Assembly: GCF_003112695.1 (NCBI RefSeq) | Contig: NZ_BFBP01000011.1 | Span: forward strand, 325,401-389,400 | Origin: Azospira sp. I13 | GTDB taxonomy: Bacteria; Pseudomonadota; Gammaproteobacteria; Burkholderiales; Rhodocyclaceae | Length of the DNA: 64,000 bases | Direction: 5' to 3' | Part shown: positions 32,964 through 43,459 of the stretch, in pieces | How the letters are laid out: every line of letters starts with the position of its first letter | Position numbering within the stretch: the first letter of the stretch is position 1 | The notes under the pieces: generated by a model | The model's database searches: none | Told to the model about the DNA's origin: nothing | The model's input: only the letters and a program-made list of their open reading frames with translations | Position numbers and translations under genes: made by a program

Positions 32964-33842
32964 TTAAGCGAGAACGCCAGCCTGGCGCATGGCAGCGCGG
33001 ACCCGCTCATGACACTCGGGGGAGAGGGTCGTCAGGGGCAGGCGGATGCCACCGGGGATCAGGCCCAGTTGCTGTACGGCCCACTTCACCGGAATCGGGT
33101 TGGCCTCGCAGAACAGATGGCGGTGCAGGCCCAGCAGCTTGAAATGGATCTCGCGGGCCTTGGCCACATCGCCGGCCAGGGCGGCGGCGCACATTTCGTG
33201 CATCAGGCGCGGCGCCACGTTGGCGGTGACGGAAATGTCGCCCTTGCCGCCCAGCAGGATCAGGGCCACGGCAGAGGCGTCATCGCCGCTATACACGGCG
33301 AAGTCGGCCGGAGCGCGGGCGATCAGGTCGGCGCCACGTTCCAGGTTGCCGGTGGCGTCCTTGATACCTACCACGTTGCCGATCTGGGCCAGGCGCAGGG
33401 CGGTGTCGTTGGACAGGTCGGCCACGGTGCGGCCGGGCACGTTGTAGAGGATCACCGGAATATCCACCGCCTCGGCGATGGAACGGAAATGCTGGTACAG
33501 GCCTTCCTGGGTCGGCTTGTTGTAGTAAGGCACCACGGAGAGGGCGGCATCGGCACCGACGCTCTTGGCGAAGCGGGTCAGTTCGATGGCTTCGGCGGTG
33601 GAATTGGCACCGGTGCCGGCAATCACGGGGATACGGCCGGCGGCGTGCTGCACGGTGGTGCGGATCAGTTCGGCATGCTCATCCACATTGACGGTGGGAG
33701 ACTCGCCGCTGGTGCCGACGATGACGATGCCGTCCGTGCCTTCCTGTACGTGGAAATCGATGAGCTTCTTCAGGCTGTCGTAATCGAGACGGCCATCGTC
33801 GGACATGGGGGTGACGATGGCAACAATGGAACCGGTAATCAT
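32964..33842 (-). CDS. dapA: 4-hydroxy-tetrahydrodipicolinate synthase
   Basis: Condenses pyruvate and aspartate semialdehyde in lysine and meso-diaminopimelate synthesis. From ATG 33842 ([13 protein letters not shown]) the protein is 292 residues, as in E. coli. It has [15 protein letters not shown], the catalytic Tyr in [13 protein letters not shown], and the Schiff-base lysine in [17 protein letters not shown] nine bases upstream is less likely. A TAGAAT sequence about 35 bp upstream could be the -10 box. Confidence 0.95.
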   Translation of the reverse strand: MITGSIVAIVTPMSDDGRLDYDSLKKLIDFHVQEGTDGIVIVGTSGESPTVNVDEHAELIRTTVQHAAGRIPVIAGTGANSTAEAIELTRFAKSVGADAALSVVPYYNKPTQEGLYQHFRSIAEAVDIPVILYNVPGRTVADLSNDTALRLAQIGNVVGIKDATGNLERGADLIARAPADFAVYSGDDASAVALILLGGKGDISVTANVAPRLMHEMCAAALAGDVAKAREIHFKLLGLHRHLFCEANPIPVKWAVQQLGLIPGGIRLPLTTLSPECHERVRAAMRQAGVLA

Positions 33843-33968
33843 GGAGGTCACGAATTCGGGAAAAATGATCGCAGGATTCTACCCCGAAGATCGGAGCAAA
33901 AGTGTAACGGCTTTGTGACCCGGACCGGGGAATCCCGGCCGGGGCAAAAGCAAAGGAGGGAACGGGGC

Positions 33969-34895
33969 TTAGAGGTCGGCCAGGGCCCGCAGGTGGGCGC
34001 AGACGCTGCGCGCCAGGGAGGAAAGAACGTAGCCACCCTCCAGCATGGAGACGATGCGCCCCTGGCAATGGCGCTCGGCCACCACCTTCAGCTGCTGGGT
34101 AACCCAGGCGTAATCGGATTCCACCAGTTTCATGCTGCCCATGTCGTCCTCGTAGTGGGCATCGAAGCCGGCGGAGATGAACAGCATCTCCGGGCGGAAC
34201 TCGTGCAGGCGGGGCAGCCAGATGTCGGACACCACCATGCGGAAGTCCTCGCCACCGGTACCGGCGGGCAGGGGCACGTTGCACATGTTGGCCGCCGGAG
34301 CGTCGGCCCCGCTGTAAGGGAAGAAGGGGTGCTGGAACATGCTGACCATCAGCACCCGCTCGTCGCCCTTGAAGATGTCTTCGGTGCCGTTACCGTGGTG
34401 CACATCGAAATCGATGATGGCCACGCGCTTCAAGCCGTGGGCTTCCAAGGCATGGCGGGCGGCCACGGCGATGTTGTTCACGAAGCAGAAGCCCATGGCA
34501 TTTTCCCGCTCGGCGTGGTGGCCGGGGGGACGGATGGCGCAGAAGGCGTCATTCACTTCACCCTTCATCACCAGATCCACCGCCATCACACCGGCCCCGG
34601 CGGAGCGCTGGGCCGCCGTCCAGGTATGGGGGTTCATGGCGGTATCCGGGTCCAGGTGGGCGATGCCGGTTTCCGGGCTGGTGCGCTTGAGCTTTTCCAG
34701 GTGGGCAGGCGGATGCACCCGCAGCATCTGATCGAGGGAAGCCAGGGGAGCGTCGTAGTAGGAAAAATAAGGATCCAGGCCCTGGGCGATCATCTGGTCG
34801 CTGATGGCCGTGAGGCGGGCGGGACATTCCGGGTGATAGGACCCCATGTCATGCAGCTGGCAGTCCCGGTGGGTAATGAAGGCGGTGGTGGTCAC
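33969..34895 (-). CDS. Histone deacetylase family protein (acetylpolyamine amidohydrolase-like)
   Basis: A Zn-dependent deacetylase of 308 residues. The class II HDAC pattern is complete: RPPGHHAERENAMGFCFVNN (the His pair), IIDFDVHHGNGTEDIF (Zn-binding Asp and His), SAGFDAHYEDDMG (third Zn Asp) and MLEGGYVLSSLARS (catalytic Tyr). The N-terminus is best placed at GTG 34895 (VTTTAFITHRDCQLHDMG). Likely substrates are acetylated polyamines or other small acetamides. It diverges from the moxR operon. Confidence 0.9.
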   Translation of the reverse strand: MTTTAFITHRDCQLHDMGSYHPECPARLTAISDQMIAQGLDPYFSYYDAPLASLDQMLRVHPPAHLEKLKRTSPETGIAHLDPDTAMNPHTWTAAQRSAGAGVMAVDLVMKGEVNDAFCAIRPPGHHAERENAMGFCFVNNIAVAARHALEAHGLKRVAIIDFDVHHGNGTEDIFKGDERVLMVSMFQHPFFPYSGADAPAANMCNVPLPAGTGGEDFRMVVSDIWLPRLHEFRPEMLFISAGFDAHYEDDMGSMKLVESDYAWVTQQLKVVAERHCQGRIVSMLEGGYVLSSLARSVCAHLRALADL

Positions 34896-34981
34896 GTGGT
34901 TCGTCCGAGCGTTGAGCGGACCTGGGTACGGCATTTCCCCAACTGGGGAAGTCTCCTCCCGGCCCGAATTTTGGTTATGGA

Positions 34982-34987
34982 TATAAT
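34982..34987 (+). promoter_or_regulatory. -10 element for the moxR operon
   Basis: Perfect TATAAT 67 bp upstream of the moxR start, in the region shared with the deacetylase gene. No clear -35 box. Confidence 0.4.
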
Positions 34988-35048
34988 CATTCGTGCTGCT
35001 ACCGTTCTCATGCATGATTATTATCCCAACACCGGGAAGCCACAAGCC

Positions 35049-36077
35049 ATGCCCCTGTCTGAGCCAGTTTCCGCGCCGGTTTCCACGCCACACTCAGCGC
35101 CCCTTGCCCAACCCCACACCACCCCGTACGCCATCGCCGACGGCATCGGCGGGGGTACCGCCACCGCGCCGGAAATCACCGCCGTGCTCGCGGCGGCCAA
35201 CCGCATCATTCTCGGCAAGGAAATTCCCATCCGCCTGGCCCTGGCCTGCCTGCTGGCCCGGGGCCACCTGCTGATCGAAGACCTGCCCGGCGTCGGCAAG
35301 ACCACCCTGGCCCACACCCTGGCCCGCCTGCTGGGGCTGGATTTCCAGCGCGTGCAATTCACCAGCGACATGCTGCCGGCAGACATTCTCGGCACCTCCA
35401 TCTTCGACCGGGAAAAAAGCAGCTTCCGCTTCCTGCCCGGCCCGGTGTTCACCCAGGTGGTGCTGGCCGACGAGATCAACCGGGCCACCCCCAAGACCCA
35501 GAGCGCCCTCCTCGAAGCCATGGAGGAAGGCCAGGTGACGGTGGAAGGCGAAACCCGTCCCCTGCCCGAGCCCTTCTTCGTCATCGCCACCCAGAATCCC
35601 AGCCACCAGATCGGCACCTTTCCCCTGCCCGAATCCCAGCTCGACCGTTTTCTCCTGCGCCTCTCCCTGGGCTACCCGGACAGCCGGGCCGAGCGGGCCC
35701 TGCTGGAATCCGGCGACCGGCGCTCCCACCTGGCCGCCCTGCAGCCCTGCCTGAGCCCCGCCGACCTGCCCCGCCTACAAGCCCAGGCTGCCGCCGTGCA
35801 TGCCGCACCGGCCCTGCTGGACTATGTGCAGGCCCTGGTGGAAGCCACCCGGCGCAGCGCCGCCTTCCGCCACGGCCTCAGCCCCCGGGCGGCCCTCGCC
35901 CTGCTGGCGGTGGCCCGGGCCTGGGCCTATCTGGCCGGCCGGCCCCAGGTGCTGCCGGAAGACATCCAGGCCGTCTGGCCCTGGGTGGTCAGCCACCGCC
36001 TGCCCCTGGCCCAGGGCGGCAGCCAGGCCCGCCCGGAAGACGCCCTGGCCCTGCTGCACGACGTTCCCCTGCCCTAA
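35049..36077 (+). CDS. MoxR-family AAA+ ATPase
   Basis: The 342-residue chaperone-like ATPase has Walker [19 protein letters not shown], Walker B VVLADEINRATPKTQSALLEAMEEGQV, sensor FFVIATQNPSHQIGTFPLPESQLDRF and the C-terminal lid. The N-terminal 40 residues are Pro/Thr/Ser-rich and poorly conserved, so the start is uncertain: ATG 35049 is chosen, ATG 35010 is possible. MoxR proteins assist maturation of partners that are usually encoded beside DUF58 proteins, as here; the DUF58 gene follows 11 bp later. Confidence 0.92.
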   Translation: MPLSEPVSAPVSTPHSAPLAQPHTTPYAIADGIGGGTATAPEITAVLAAANRIILGKEIPIRLALACLLARGHLLIEDLPGVGKTTLAHTLARLLGLDFQRVQFTSDMLPADILGTSIFDREKSSFRFLPGPVFTQVVLADEINRATPKTQSALLEAMEEGQVTVEGETRPLPEPFFVIATQNPSHQIGTFPLPESQLDRFLLRLSLGYPDSRAERALLESGDRRSHLAALQPCLSPADLPRLQAQAAAVHAAPALLDYVQALVEATRRSAAFRHGLSPRAALALLAVARAWAYLAGRPQVLPEDIQAVWPWVVSHRLPLAQGGSQARPEDALALLHDVPLP

Positions 36078-36088
36078 AAGCCCGCCCC

Positions 36089-37096
36089 ATGCCCCTGCCC
36101 GCCCTGCGCCGGCGCCTGCGTCAAGCCCTGGGCCGCTGGCTCTTCCGCCTCACGCCGGACCGGGGGGAAACCACCCTGCACCGGCGCCGCATCTTCATCC
36201 TGCCCACCCGCAGCGGCCTGCTCTACGCTGCCGCCCTGGTGGTGATGCTGCTGGGGGCCATCAACTACGACCTGGCCCTGGGCCACGCCCTCACCTTCCT
36301 GCTGGCCGGCATGGGCATGGCCGCCATGGTGCACACCTTCCGCAACCTGGAAGGGCTGCAGCTCGCCAGTGGCGCCGTACTCCCCGTCTTCGCCGGCGAA
36401 TCGGCCCGGCTGCCCCTGCAACTACGCCACGGCCGGCAAGACGACCGGCGAGCCATCGATGTGCTGGTGGCAGGCGAAATCCGCGCCCAGGGCGACGTAG
36501 CCGGCGGCAACAGCACCACCCTTTCCGTCCCTTTCCCGGCCCCTCGCCGGGGCCGCCACCCCCTGCCCCGGCTGACGCTGGCCTGCGTCTATCCGCTTGG
36601 ATTGTTCCGCGCCTGGGCCTACTACCAGCCGGCCCAGACCCATCTGGTGTATCCCTGCCCGCTCAACAGCCCCCTCCCCCCTGCCCGGGCCACGGCAGGC
36701 AGCAGCGAACAGCCGGGCGAGGGCGGCCAGGAGGATTTCTCCGGCCTGCGCCCGCGCCAGCCCGCCGACCCCCTGCGCCACATCGCCTGGAAGGCGGCTG
36801 CCCGCGATGCGGGGGATCGCCCCCTGCCGGTGAAGCAATTCTCCGGCGGTAGCGCCCAGGAGCTGTGGCTGGCCTGGGCCGACCTGCCGCCCCGTATCGG
36901 GTGGGAAGACGGCCTCAGCCACCTGACCGGCTGGGTCCTGGCGGCGGAACAACAGGGTCTGCATTACGGCCTGGACCTGCCCGGCATTACCATCGCCCCA
37001 GCCCATGGGCCGGCCCACCAGCAGCGTTGCCTGGAGGCCCTGGCCCTCTATCCGGGCGCCCCAGGCGCGCCGCAGCCGGAGGATGAGCGTCCATGA
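36089..37096 (+). CDS. DUF58 domain-containing membrane protein
   Basis: A 335-residue protein with two membrane helices near the N-terminus ([22 protein letters not shown] and [17 protein letters not shown]) followed by a soluble domain with [15 protein letters not shown] and the DUF58 core [31 protein letters not shown]58 proteins act with MoxR ATPases and often precede VWA or transglutaminase genes. Its TGA overlaps the ATG of the next gene (ATGA), so translation is coupled. Confidence 0.9.
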   Translation: MPLPALRRRLRQALGRWLFRLTPDRGETTLHRRRIFILPTRSGLLYAAALVVMLLGAINYDLALGHALTFLLAGMGMAAMVHTFRNLEGLQLASGAVLPVFAGESARLPLQLRHGRQDDRRAIDVLVAGEIRAQGDVAGGNSTTLSVPFPAPRRGRHPLPRLTLACVYPLGLFRAWAYYQPAQTHLVYPCPLNSPLPPARATAGSSEQPGEGGQEDFSGLRPRQPADPLRHIAWKAAARDAGDRPLPVKQFSGGSAQELWLAWADLPPRIGWEDGLSHLTGWVLAAEQQGLHYGLDLPGITIAPAHGPAHQQRCLEALALYPGAPGAPQPEDERP

Positions 37097-39099
37097 AGCT
37101 CTGGCGCCGCACATCCGAATCCCGCCCCCTGCCGCCGCCCCTTCCAGCAGAGGCCCTGCCCTGGCTGCTGGCGGCGGCCCTGTTCACCGTCGCCCCCCAT
37201 TTTCTGTATCAGCCCGGCTGGCTCACCGCCCTGGCCGGCCTGGTCTTCGCCTGGCGCGGCTGGCTGGTCTGGAAGCGCCTGCCCCTGCCGCCCCGCTGGC
37301 TGCTGACGCTGCTCGTCACCGCCGGGGTAGCCGCCATCGCCCTGGAATACCGCACCCTTTTCGGGCGGGATGCGGGGGTAGGCCTGCTGGTGCTCTTCCA
37401 GGGCCTCAAGCTGATGGAACTGAAAGCGCGGCGGGACGGCGTGGTGGCCCTGATGTTGGGCTACTTCCTGCTGCTCACCCATTACTTCCACTCCCAGAGC
37501 ATTGCCACCGGCCTGTGGATGTTCCTCGCCCTGCTCACCGTCACCGCCGCCCTGCTGCGCCTGCACGGCGACGGCCCCGCCCGGCCGGCGGCCAGCCTGC
37601 GTCGGGCCGGCCTGCTGCTGCTCCAGGCGGTGCCTTTCATGCTGGTCTTCTATCTGCTGTTTCCCCGCATCAGCGCCCCCCTCTGGGGCTTGCCGCGGGA
37701 TGCCCACGCCGGCCTCACCGGCCTTTCCGACACCATGGCCCCGGGCAGCCTGTCGGAACTGATCCAGAACGGCGCCATCGCCTTCCGCGTGGAATTCGCC
37801 GGCCCGGTACCGCCCCGCCAGGCCCTCTACTGGCGCGGCCCGGTGCTGGTGCGCTACGACGGCAGCCGCTGGCACCCCCGCCCGGCGGACGATCTGCGCC
37901 CCCCCAGCATCGAAGCCCGGGGGCCGGAAATCGCTTACACCCTGACCCTGGAACCCCACAACCAGCGCTGGCTGCTGCCCCTGGACAGCCCCCGGGCCGG
38001 GCCGCCGGAAAGCGTGCTGACCCAGGACCGCCAGCTCCTGGCCAAGCAGAAGGTGATCGCCCGGGGCCGCTACGCCTTCCGCTCGGTGCTGGATTACCGC
38101 CACAACGGCGTGGAACAGCCCGATGTGCTGGCCCGATCCCTGGAACTGCCACCCCGGCGCAATCCCCGCAGCCTCGCCCTCGCCGCCCGCTGGCGGGCCG
38201 AAGACCCGCGGCCGGAGCGGCTGGTGCAAAAGGCCCTGGCCTTCTTCCGCCAGGAGCCCTTCTACTACACCCTGCGCCCGCCCTACCTGGGGCGGGAGGC
38301 CATGGACGAATTCCTCTTCGACACCCGGCGCGGCTTCTGCGAGCACTACGCCTCGGCCTTTGTCGTGTTGATGCGCGCTGCCGGCGTCCCGGCCCGGGTG
38401 GTCACCGGCTACCAGGGTGGCGAAGTCAATCCGGTGGATGGCTACCTCACCGTGCGCCAGTCCGACGCCCACGCCTGGGCCGAGGTCTGGCTGGCTGGCG
38501 AAGGCTGGCGGCGGGTGGATCCGACCGCTGCCATTTCCCCCGCCCGGGTGGAATCGGGCATCGCCGCCGCCCTGCCCGATGCCGAAGGCCTGCCCCTGAT
38601 GCTGCGCATGGACGTGGATTGGCTGGTGCAGTGGCGCAACCGCTGGGAGGCGGTGAATAACGCCTGGAACCAGTGGGTCCTCGGCTACAACCCGGAACGC
38701 CAGCGCCAGCTGCTCTCCCGCCTCGGCCTGCCGGATACGGACTGGCGCACCCTGGCGGCGGCCCTGGCCGGCAGCACCGGCCTGCTGCTGCTCGCCCTAC
38801 TCCTCTGGAGCCTTGGCCGACGGCCCCGGCTGGCGCCGGAAGTCCGCCTGTGGCAACGCTTCTGCCGCCGCGCCGCCCGGGGCCGCCCCGCCCTGCTGAT
38901 CCAGCCCTGGGAAGGCCCTATGGCCTACGCCGCCCGTCTGGCCCAAGCAGCCCCGCCCCTGACCGAACTCGCCGCAGAAGCTGCGGGGCTTTACGCCGCC
39001 CTGCGCTATGGGCCACCATTGCCCCCCTCGCAACGCCGACAACTGCAACAAGGGCTGGCCGCCTGCATCCGCCGCCTGCCTTCCCGGAGACTTTCTTGA
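37093..39099 (+). CDS. tgpA: TgpA-like membrane transglutaminase (DUF3488-transglutaminase-DUF4129)
   Basis: A 668-residue protein with an N-terminal bundle of about five to six helices (DUF3488), a periplasmic transglutaminase domain, one more helix near residue 560 and a cytoplasmic DUF4129 tail. The catalytic triad is intact: Cys416 ([12 protein letters not shown]), His460 ([10 protein letters not shown]) and Asp476 ([10 protein letters not shown]). It resembles P. aeruginosa TgpA, an essential periplasmic enzyme of unknown substrate. Its stop overlaps the TTG start of mltB. Confidence 0.9.
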   Translation: MKLWRRTSESRPLPPPLPAEALPWLLAAALFTVAPHFLYQPGWLTALAGLVFAWRGWLVWKRLPLPPRWLLTLLVTAGVAAIALEYRTLFGRDAGVGLLVLFQGLKLMELKARRDGVVALMLGYFLLLTHYFHSQSIATGLWMFLALLTVTAALLRLHGDGPARPAASLRRAGLLLLQAVPFMLVFYLLFPRISAPLWGLPRDAHAGLTGLSDTMAPGSLSELIQNGAIAFRVEFAGPVPPRQALYWRGPVLVRYDGSRWHPRPADDLRPPSIEARGPEIAYTLTLEPHNQRWLLPLDSPRAGPPESVLTQDRQLLAKQKVIARGRYAFRSVLDYRHNGVEQPDVLARSLELPPRRNPRSLALAARWRAEDPRPERLVQKALAFFRQEPFYYTLRPPYLGREAMDEFLFDTRRGFCEHYASAFVVLMRAAGVPARVVTGYQGGEVNPVDGYLTVRQSDAHAWAEVWLAGEGWRRVDPTAAISPARVESGIAAALPDAEGLPLMLRMDVDWLVQWRNRWEAVNNAWNQWVLGYNPERQRQLLSRLGLPDTDWRTLAAALAGSTGLLLLALLLWSLGRRPRLAPEVRLWQRFCRRAARGRPALLIQPWEGPMAYAARLAQAAPPLTELAAEAAGLYAALRYGPPLPPSQRRQLQQGLAACIRRLPSRRLS

Positions 39100-40322
39100 C
39101 CTTGACCCTGGCGCCCTCCGCCCGCCCCGCTTTCTCCACCTCTCCCGCTTCCGCTGATGCCGCACTACGCCCGGCACACGCAGCCCAGGCCACGCTGACC
39201 GCCCTGGCCCCGATCTTCGCCGTGCTCTTTGGCCTCGCCGCCGGCCCGGCCCTGGCGGGCCACACCGCCCACGGGGGACATCCTCCGCCCCTCAGCGCCG
39301 CCCATGGGGCCCACCCGGCTGCCGCCAAGCCGGCCCACAAAGCCACGCCCCACAAAACCAGCCGGCGTACCACGCCCACGGAAACCTTCGCCCAGGACCC
39401 GGAAGCCGCCACTTTCATCGACGAGATGGCCGAGCGCCACGGCTTCGACCGCCAGGAGCTGCAACGGCTGTTCGCCGCCACCGGCCCCAATGCCTCCGTG
39501 CTGAGCGCCATCCAGCCCGCGGCCACGGCGGAGCGGCGCTCCTGGCAACGCTACCGGGCCCGCTTCGTGAACGACGCCCGCATCCGCGGCGGCCTGGCCT
39601 TCTGGCAGGAAAATGCCGGCGCCATCGCCAAGGCCAGCGCCATCTATGGCGTGCCGGCGGAAATCATCGTCGCCATCATCGGCGTGGAAACGGAATACGG
39701 CCGCAACACCGGCCGCTACTCGGTGCTCCAGGCCCTGGCCACCCTCGCCTTCCGCTACCCGCCCCGAGCCCCCTTCTTCCGTGGCGAGCTGGAGAATTTC
39801 CTCCTCCTGGCCCGGGAAAACGGCCAGGCGCCGGACAGCATCAAGGGCTCCTACGCCGGTGCCATCGGCATTCCCCAGTTCATGCCCAGCAGCCAGCGCC
39901 GCTTTGCCGTGGATTTCGATGGCGACGGCCACGTCAATCTGCGGGAAAGCCCCACCGACGCCATTGGCAGCGTGGCCAGCTTTCTCGCCCAGCACGGCTG
40001 GCTGACCGGCGCCCCGGTGGCCCACCCCCTGCCCCTGGGCAGCGAACCGCCGGAGGCCCTGCGCCAGAGCGACCTGACGCCCCGCCACGACGCCGCCGCC
40101 CTGGGCGCCGCCAACCTGCCGTCCCCGGGCCGGACCGATAGCCGCTACGCCCTGGTGGATCTGGTGACCCCCGAGGCGCCGACGGAATACTGGCTGGGGG
40201 AACACAATTTCTGGGTCATCAGCCGCTACAACCGCTCCAGCTTCTACGCCATGTCGGTATATCAGTTGGGGGAAAGGCTGCGGGAAGAACGCCAAGCCCA
40301 GCTGGCCGCCGGACAGCAGTAA
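39096..40322 (+). CDS. mltB: Membrane-bound lytic murein transglycosylase B
   Basis: Cleaves the beta-1,4 bond of peptidoglycan to leave 1,6-anhydromuramyl ends. The 408-residue precursor has a signal-like helix at about residues 29-50 ([17 protein letters not shown]), a His/Pro/Ala-rich linker, and the MltB domain with catalytic Glu198 in [31 protein letters not shown] and [10 protein letters not shown]. The start is most likely TTG 39096, with GGAGA five bases upstream and overlapping the tgpA stop. The helix has no lipobox, so it may be soluble periplasmic rather than lipid-anchored. Confidence 0.88.
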   Translation: MTLTLAPSARPAFSTSPASADAALRPAHAAQATLTALAPIFAVLFGLAAGPALAGHTAHGGHPPPLSAAHGAHPAAAKPAHKATPHKTSRRTTPTETFAQDPEAATFIDEMAERHGFDRQELQRLFAATGPNASVLSAIQPAATAERRSWQRYRARFVNDARIRGGLAFWQENAGAIAKASAIYGVPAEIIVAIIGVETEYGRNTGRYSVLQALATLAFRYPPRAPFFRGELENFLLLARENGQAPDSIKGSYAGAIGIPQFMPSSQRRFAVDFDGDGHVNLRESPTDAIGSVASFLAQHGWLTGAPVAHPLPLGSEPPEALRQSDLTPRHDAAALGAANLPSPGRTDSRYALVDLVTPEAPTEYWLGEHNFWVISRYNRSSFYAMSVYQLGERLREERQAQLAAGQQ

Positions 40323-40841
40323 GCCAAGTCCAGGAAAGAGCAGCGCTGCAACGGCACCCCGGCGGGGCAGGAAAGACGCCATTCTTCCAACCCCCATGGC
40401 GGCAGGGCGCGTGGAATATGGATCAGCGGCGGGCAGTCATGGAGATGCCCGTCCCTATTGCCTCTGCGGGCATATTCAAATTTCGGGAAGTCTTCCCCGC
40501 CACCCAGGCGGGCGACCCTAAGGCGCGAAAACAGGCAGCCGGGGGCCGTTGTCGACGATGGGCGAAAACACGGCAGGAAACTCGCCAGCGCCGAAAATCA
40601 GCGGGCGCTGGGCGGCGGCAGCGCTGGGCGACGGCAGGATTACCAGCGGGGAAAGCGGAGCAGAAAGTGCGGCAAGGACAGAAAGTGCGCCGGCCGCGTT
40701 CCAGAACGTGGGGGGAAGCGTCATGGGCCGGGCCACCCAGGGAACGTCGGGAGGGGAGTTGAAAAGCGCAGAAAACAGCAGAAAAAACGGTGAAACCCGG
40801 GAAATCAAAGCCGCCACGGCCTTGCCCGGCCGGGAGCCGGC
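40323..40841. other. 519-bp intergenic region between convergent mltB and rpoS
   Basis: No gene can be supported firmly. A 99-codon minus-strand frame at 40518-40817 (GTG start) has a hydrophobic beginning but no Shine-Dalgarno; plus-strand frames are Gly/Arg/Ser-rich. Next to the rpoS stop there are GC-rich partial dyads (GCCGG-CTC-CCGGC), which may terminate rpoS without a U-tract. Confidence 0.5.
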
Positions 40842-41831
40842 CTAGAGCACGCTGTCCCGATCCACCCCGCCGCGCTTGATGATGCGGCGCAGCTGGTTGA
40901 GGGCCTCGCCCTGGATTTGCCGCACCCGTTCCCGGGTCAGGCCCAGGTCGGCGGCGATGGTTTCCAGGGTGGCCACTTCGGCGCCCTTCAGGCCGTAGCG
41001 GCGCTCCACCACCTGACGCTGCTTTTCCGGCAACTGGTCCACCCACTGCAGGACCAGATCGTTGAGTTCGCTTTCCTGCAACAGGCCCACCGGGTCGGCA
41101 GCAGCGGAATCGTCGGCCACCGAATCCCCCACCGTGTGGTTGGGGTCGATATCCAGGGGCGTGTCGAGGGAGCCCACGTGTTCGTTGAGGTGCAGCATGT
41201 GCCGCACTTCATCCACGGGACGGCCCAGCAGGTGGGCCACTTCCTCCAGGCGGTTTTCCCGGGAATGGGTGTAGCCCCGGGCTGCTTCCAGGTGGCGGAT
41301 GGCCCGCAGCACCACGTTGATTTCCTTCACCACGTGCACCGGCAGGCGGATGGTGCGGGACTGGTTCATGATGGCCCGCTCGATGCTCTGGCGGATCCAC
41401 CAGGTAGCGTAGGTGGAGAAGCGGAAGCCCCGCTCCGGGTCGAATTTTTCCAGGGCGTGGATGAGGCCCAGGTTGCCCTCTTCCACCAGGTCGAGCAGGG
41501 GAATGCCCCGGTTCAGGTAGTGCTTGGCGATGTTCACCACCAGGCGCAGGTTGTGCTCGATCATTTTCTGCCGGGCAGCGAATTCGCCGGCCTTGGCCCG
41601 GCGCGACCACTCCTGCTCCTCTGCCGGCGTCAGCAGGGGCTTGGCGCCGATTTCGTTGAGGTAGAGCTGGGTGACGTCGTTGAGCAGCTCGTAGGCCGGC
41701 GCACCGCCATCGCCTTCGGTCTCCGGGACGGCAGGGTTGCCGCCCTCTTCCAGGGCCGGCGGCTCCGCCTCGACGTAACCGGCCTCGGGCTCCTCGTCGG
41801 GAAACTCGGCGGCGTCGTCGGCGTCGCGCAT
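40842..41831 (-). CDS. rpoS: RNA polymerase sigma factor RpoS
   Basis: The stationary-phase/general-stress sigma factor. The 329-residue protein has an acidic N-terminal tail, region 1.2 (VTQLYLNEIGAKPLLTPAEEQEW), region 2 (EHNLRLVVNIAKHYLNRGIPLLDLVEEGNLGLIHALEKFD and RFSTYATWWIRQSIERAI), region 3 with the RpoS-type VGSLDTPLDIDPNHTVGD, and region 4 (TLETIAADLGLTRERVRQIQ). The placement after surE-pcm-nlpD is the classic rpoS locus, and part of its promoter is expected inside nlpD. Confidence 0.96.
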   Translation of the reverse strand: MRDADDAAEFPDEEPEAGYVEAEPPALEEGGNPAVPETEGDGGAPAYELLNDVTQLYLNEIGAKPLLTPAEEQEWSRRAKAGEFAARQKMIEHNLRLVVNIAKHYLNRGIPLLDLVEEGNLGLIHALEKFDPERGFRFSTYATWWIRQSIERAIMNQSRTIRLPVHVVKEINVVLRAIRHLEAARGYTHSRENRLEEVAHLLGRPVDEVRHMLHLNEHVGSLDTPLDIDPNHTVGDSVADDSAAADPVGLLQESELNDLVLQWVDQLPEKQRQVVERRYGLKGAEVATLETIAADLGLTRERVRQIQGEALNQLRRIIKRGGVDRDSVL

Positions 41832-41841
41832 GGCTCAGTCC

Positions 41842-42789
41842 TTAGCGCTTGGGCAGGTACTGGGTGGGGTCCACCGGCTTGCCCTGCCGACGGATTTCAA
41901 AGTGCAGCTTGACCTGATCCGTATCCGTATTGCCCATTTCGGCAATCTTCTGGCCCCGGGTCACGGCCTGGCCTTCCTTCACCAGGATGTTGCTGTTGTG
42001 GGCGTAGGCGGAGAGGAAGGTGGCATCGTGCTTGATGATGACCAGCTTGCCGTAGCCCCGCAGGCCGCTGCCGCTGTACACCACCTTGCCGTCGGCAGCG
42101 GCGAGCACCGGATCGCCGGACTTGCCGGCGATATCGACGCCTTTGTTGGTGGCTTCATTGAAGCCGGCAATGGACTTGCCGCTGGCCGGCCAGGCCCAGT
42201 TGGGGCCATCGGCGGCCGGGGCAGCTGCTGCAACGGCGGCTACCGGTTCGGCGGCCTTGGCCGAGGAAGCGGCGGCCGGGGCCGGATTCTGGGCGGCCTG
42301 GGTTTGGCTTTGACTCTTGGCCCAGGCCTGATCGCTATAGGGCTCCTTGCCGGCCTTGGGCTCCCGCTTCACCGGATCGTTGGCGGCCGCGGCAGAGGCA
42401 GCAACCGGGGCCGGACTGCCATCGAGGGAACGGCTTTCCACCACGCCGCCGCCAATGGGCTTGGCCACGGCAACGCCGTTGGCCGGAGCATCGGCAGGCG
42501 TCACCCGCAACTGCTGGCCCACCAGGATGCGGTTGGGGTTATCCAGGTTGTTCCAGGCGGCCACGTCTTTGTAGTCCTGGCCGTGGTCGAGGGCGATGCT
42601 GTAAAGGGTGTCGCCCTTTTTCACCGTGTAGTAGTCCTTGCTGGACAGGGCCGGCGCGGCGGCCTTGCTCGGCACACCCCGATCCACCACGGGAGCCGGG
42701 GTGGTGGTGCTGGCACAGCCGGCAAGGAAAAGGAGGGCGACAGCACCGGACAAGATCGCGGTGCGAAGCATCAAACCTGGCGTATTCAT
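41842..42789 (-). CDS. nlpD: NlpD: LysM and degenerate LytM lipoprotein
   Basis: NlpD activates murein amidases at the division septum. The 315-residue precursor has a lipobox ([10 protein letters not shown]), a LysM domain ([18 protein letters not shown], about 53-96), an Ala/Pro-rich linker, and a C-terminal M23/LytM domain (about 200-315). The M23 metal residues are lost ([14 protein letters not shown] and [11 protein letters not shown]), as in E. coli NlpD, so it should be a regulator rather than an enzyme. The start overlaps the pcm stop by 4 bases. Confidence 0.93.
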   Translation of the reverse strand: MNTPGLMLRTAILSGAVALLFLAGCASTTTPAPVVDRGVPSKAAAPALSSKDYYTVKKGDTLYSIALDHGQDYKDVAAWNNLDNPNRILVGQQLRVTPADAPANGVAVAKPIGGGVVESRSLDGSPAPVAASAAAANDPVKREPKAGKEPYSDQAWAKSQSQTQAAQNPAPAAASSAKAAEPVAAVAAAAPAADGPNWAWPASGKSIAGFNEATNKGVDIAGKSGDPVLAAADGKVVYSGSGLRGYGKLVIIKHDATFLSAYAHNSNILVKEGQAVTRGQKIAEMGNTDTDQVKLHFEIRRQGKPVDPTQYLPKR

Positions 42790-43457
42790 TCGACTCCCGA
42801 CAGCAGCGGCACGAAACGTACCGCGTCAAGCTTGGTCTCAATAAACCCCTGGGGCGTGCGTTCGATCAGGTGCAGGGCTTGCTCGCCGGCCCCCACGGGC
42901 AGCACCATTCTGCCACCAACGGCTAGCTGCTGCAAAAGCGCCGGGGGCACCCGGTTGGCCGCTGCGGCAACGATGATCGTGTGGAAGGGCGCGGCTTCCG
43001 GCAGGCCCAGATGGCCATCGGCATACTTCAGGCGGACGTTGAACTGCTGCATCTGCCGCAGGTTGAGCTTGGCCCGTTCGATGAGGGGCTCGATGCGCTC
43101 CACGGCGTAAACCTCGGGCGCCAGCTGGGCCAGCACGGCGGCCTGGTAGCCGCAGCCGGCGCCGATCTCCAGGGTCTTGCCGAGACCGCCGGGCAGGCTT
43201 TGCTCCCGACCGGCCCGCAACAACTCGATCATGCGGGCGACGATGTAGGGCTGGGAAATGGTCTGGGAATGGCCGAGAGGTAGGGCCGTGTCCTCGTAGG
43301 CCCGATGGGCCATGGCCTCTTCGACGAAGATGTGCCGGGGAACTGCGGCCATGGCGGCCAGCACCCCTTCATCCTGGATGCCCTTTTCCCGCAGACGCTC
43401 CACCATGCGCATGCGGGTGCGCATGGAGGTCATACCAATACCGGAGACAGTTGCCAT
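42786..43457 (-). CDS. pcm: Protein-L-isoaspartate O-methyltransferase
   Basis: Repairs isoaspartyl residues in aged proteins. The 223-residue product shows [17 protein letters not shown], the SAM motif [29 protein letters not shown] and the ending EAVRFVPL-like [11 protein letters not shown]. The ATG at 43457 is two bases after the surE stop and gives a slightly long N-terminus; a later Met (43433) is possible. surE-pcm-nlpD-rpoS is a conserved stress operon. Confidence 0.94.
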   Translation of the reverse strand: MATVSGIGMTSMRTRMRMVERLREKGIQDEGVLAAMAAVPRHIFVEEAMAHRAYEDTALPLGHSQTISQPYIVARMIELLRAGREQSLPGGLGKTLEIGAGCGYQAAVLAQLAPEVYAVERIEPLIERAKLNLRQMQQFNVRLKYADGHLGLPEAAPFHTIIVAAAANRVPPALLQQLAVGGRMVLPVGAGEQALHLIERTPQGFIETKLDAVRFVPLLSGVE

Positions 43458-43459
43458 GG

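Noticed and set aside
32367-35048. Long N-terminal extension of the moxR frame
   Set aside because: The 5' part is antisense to bamC, dapA and the deacetylase gene and has no known domain; the MoxR protein begins near 35049.
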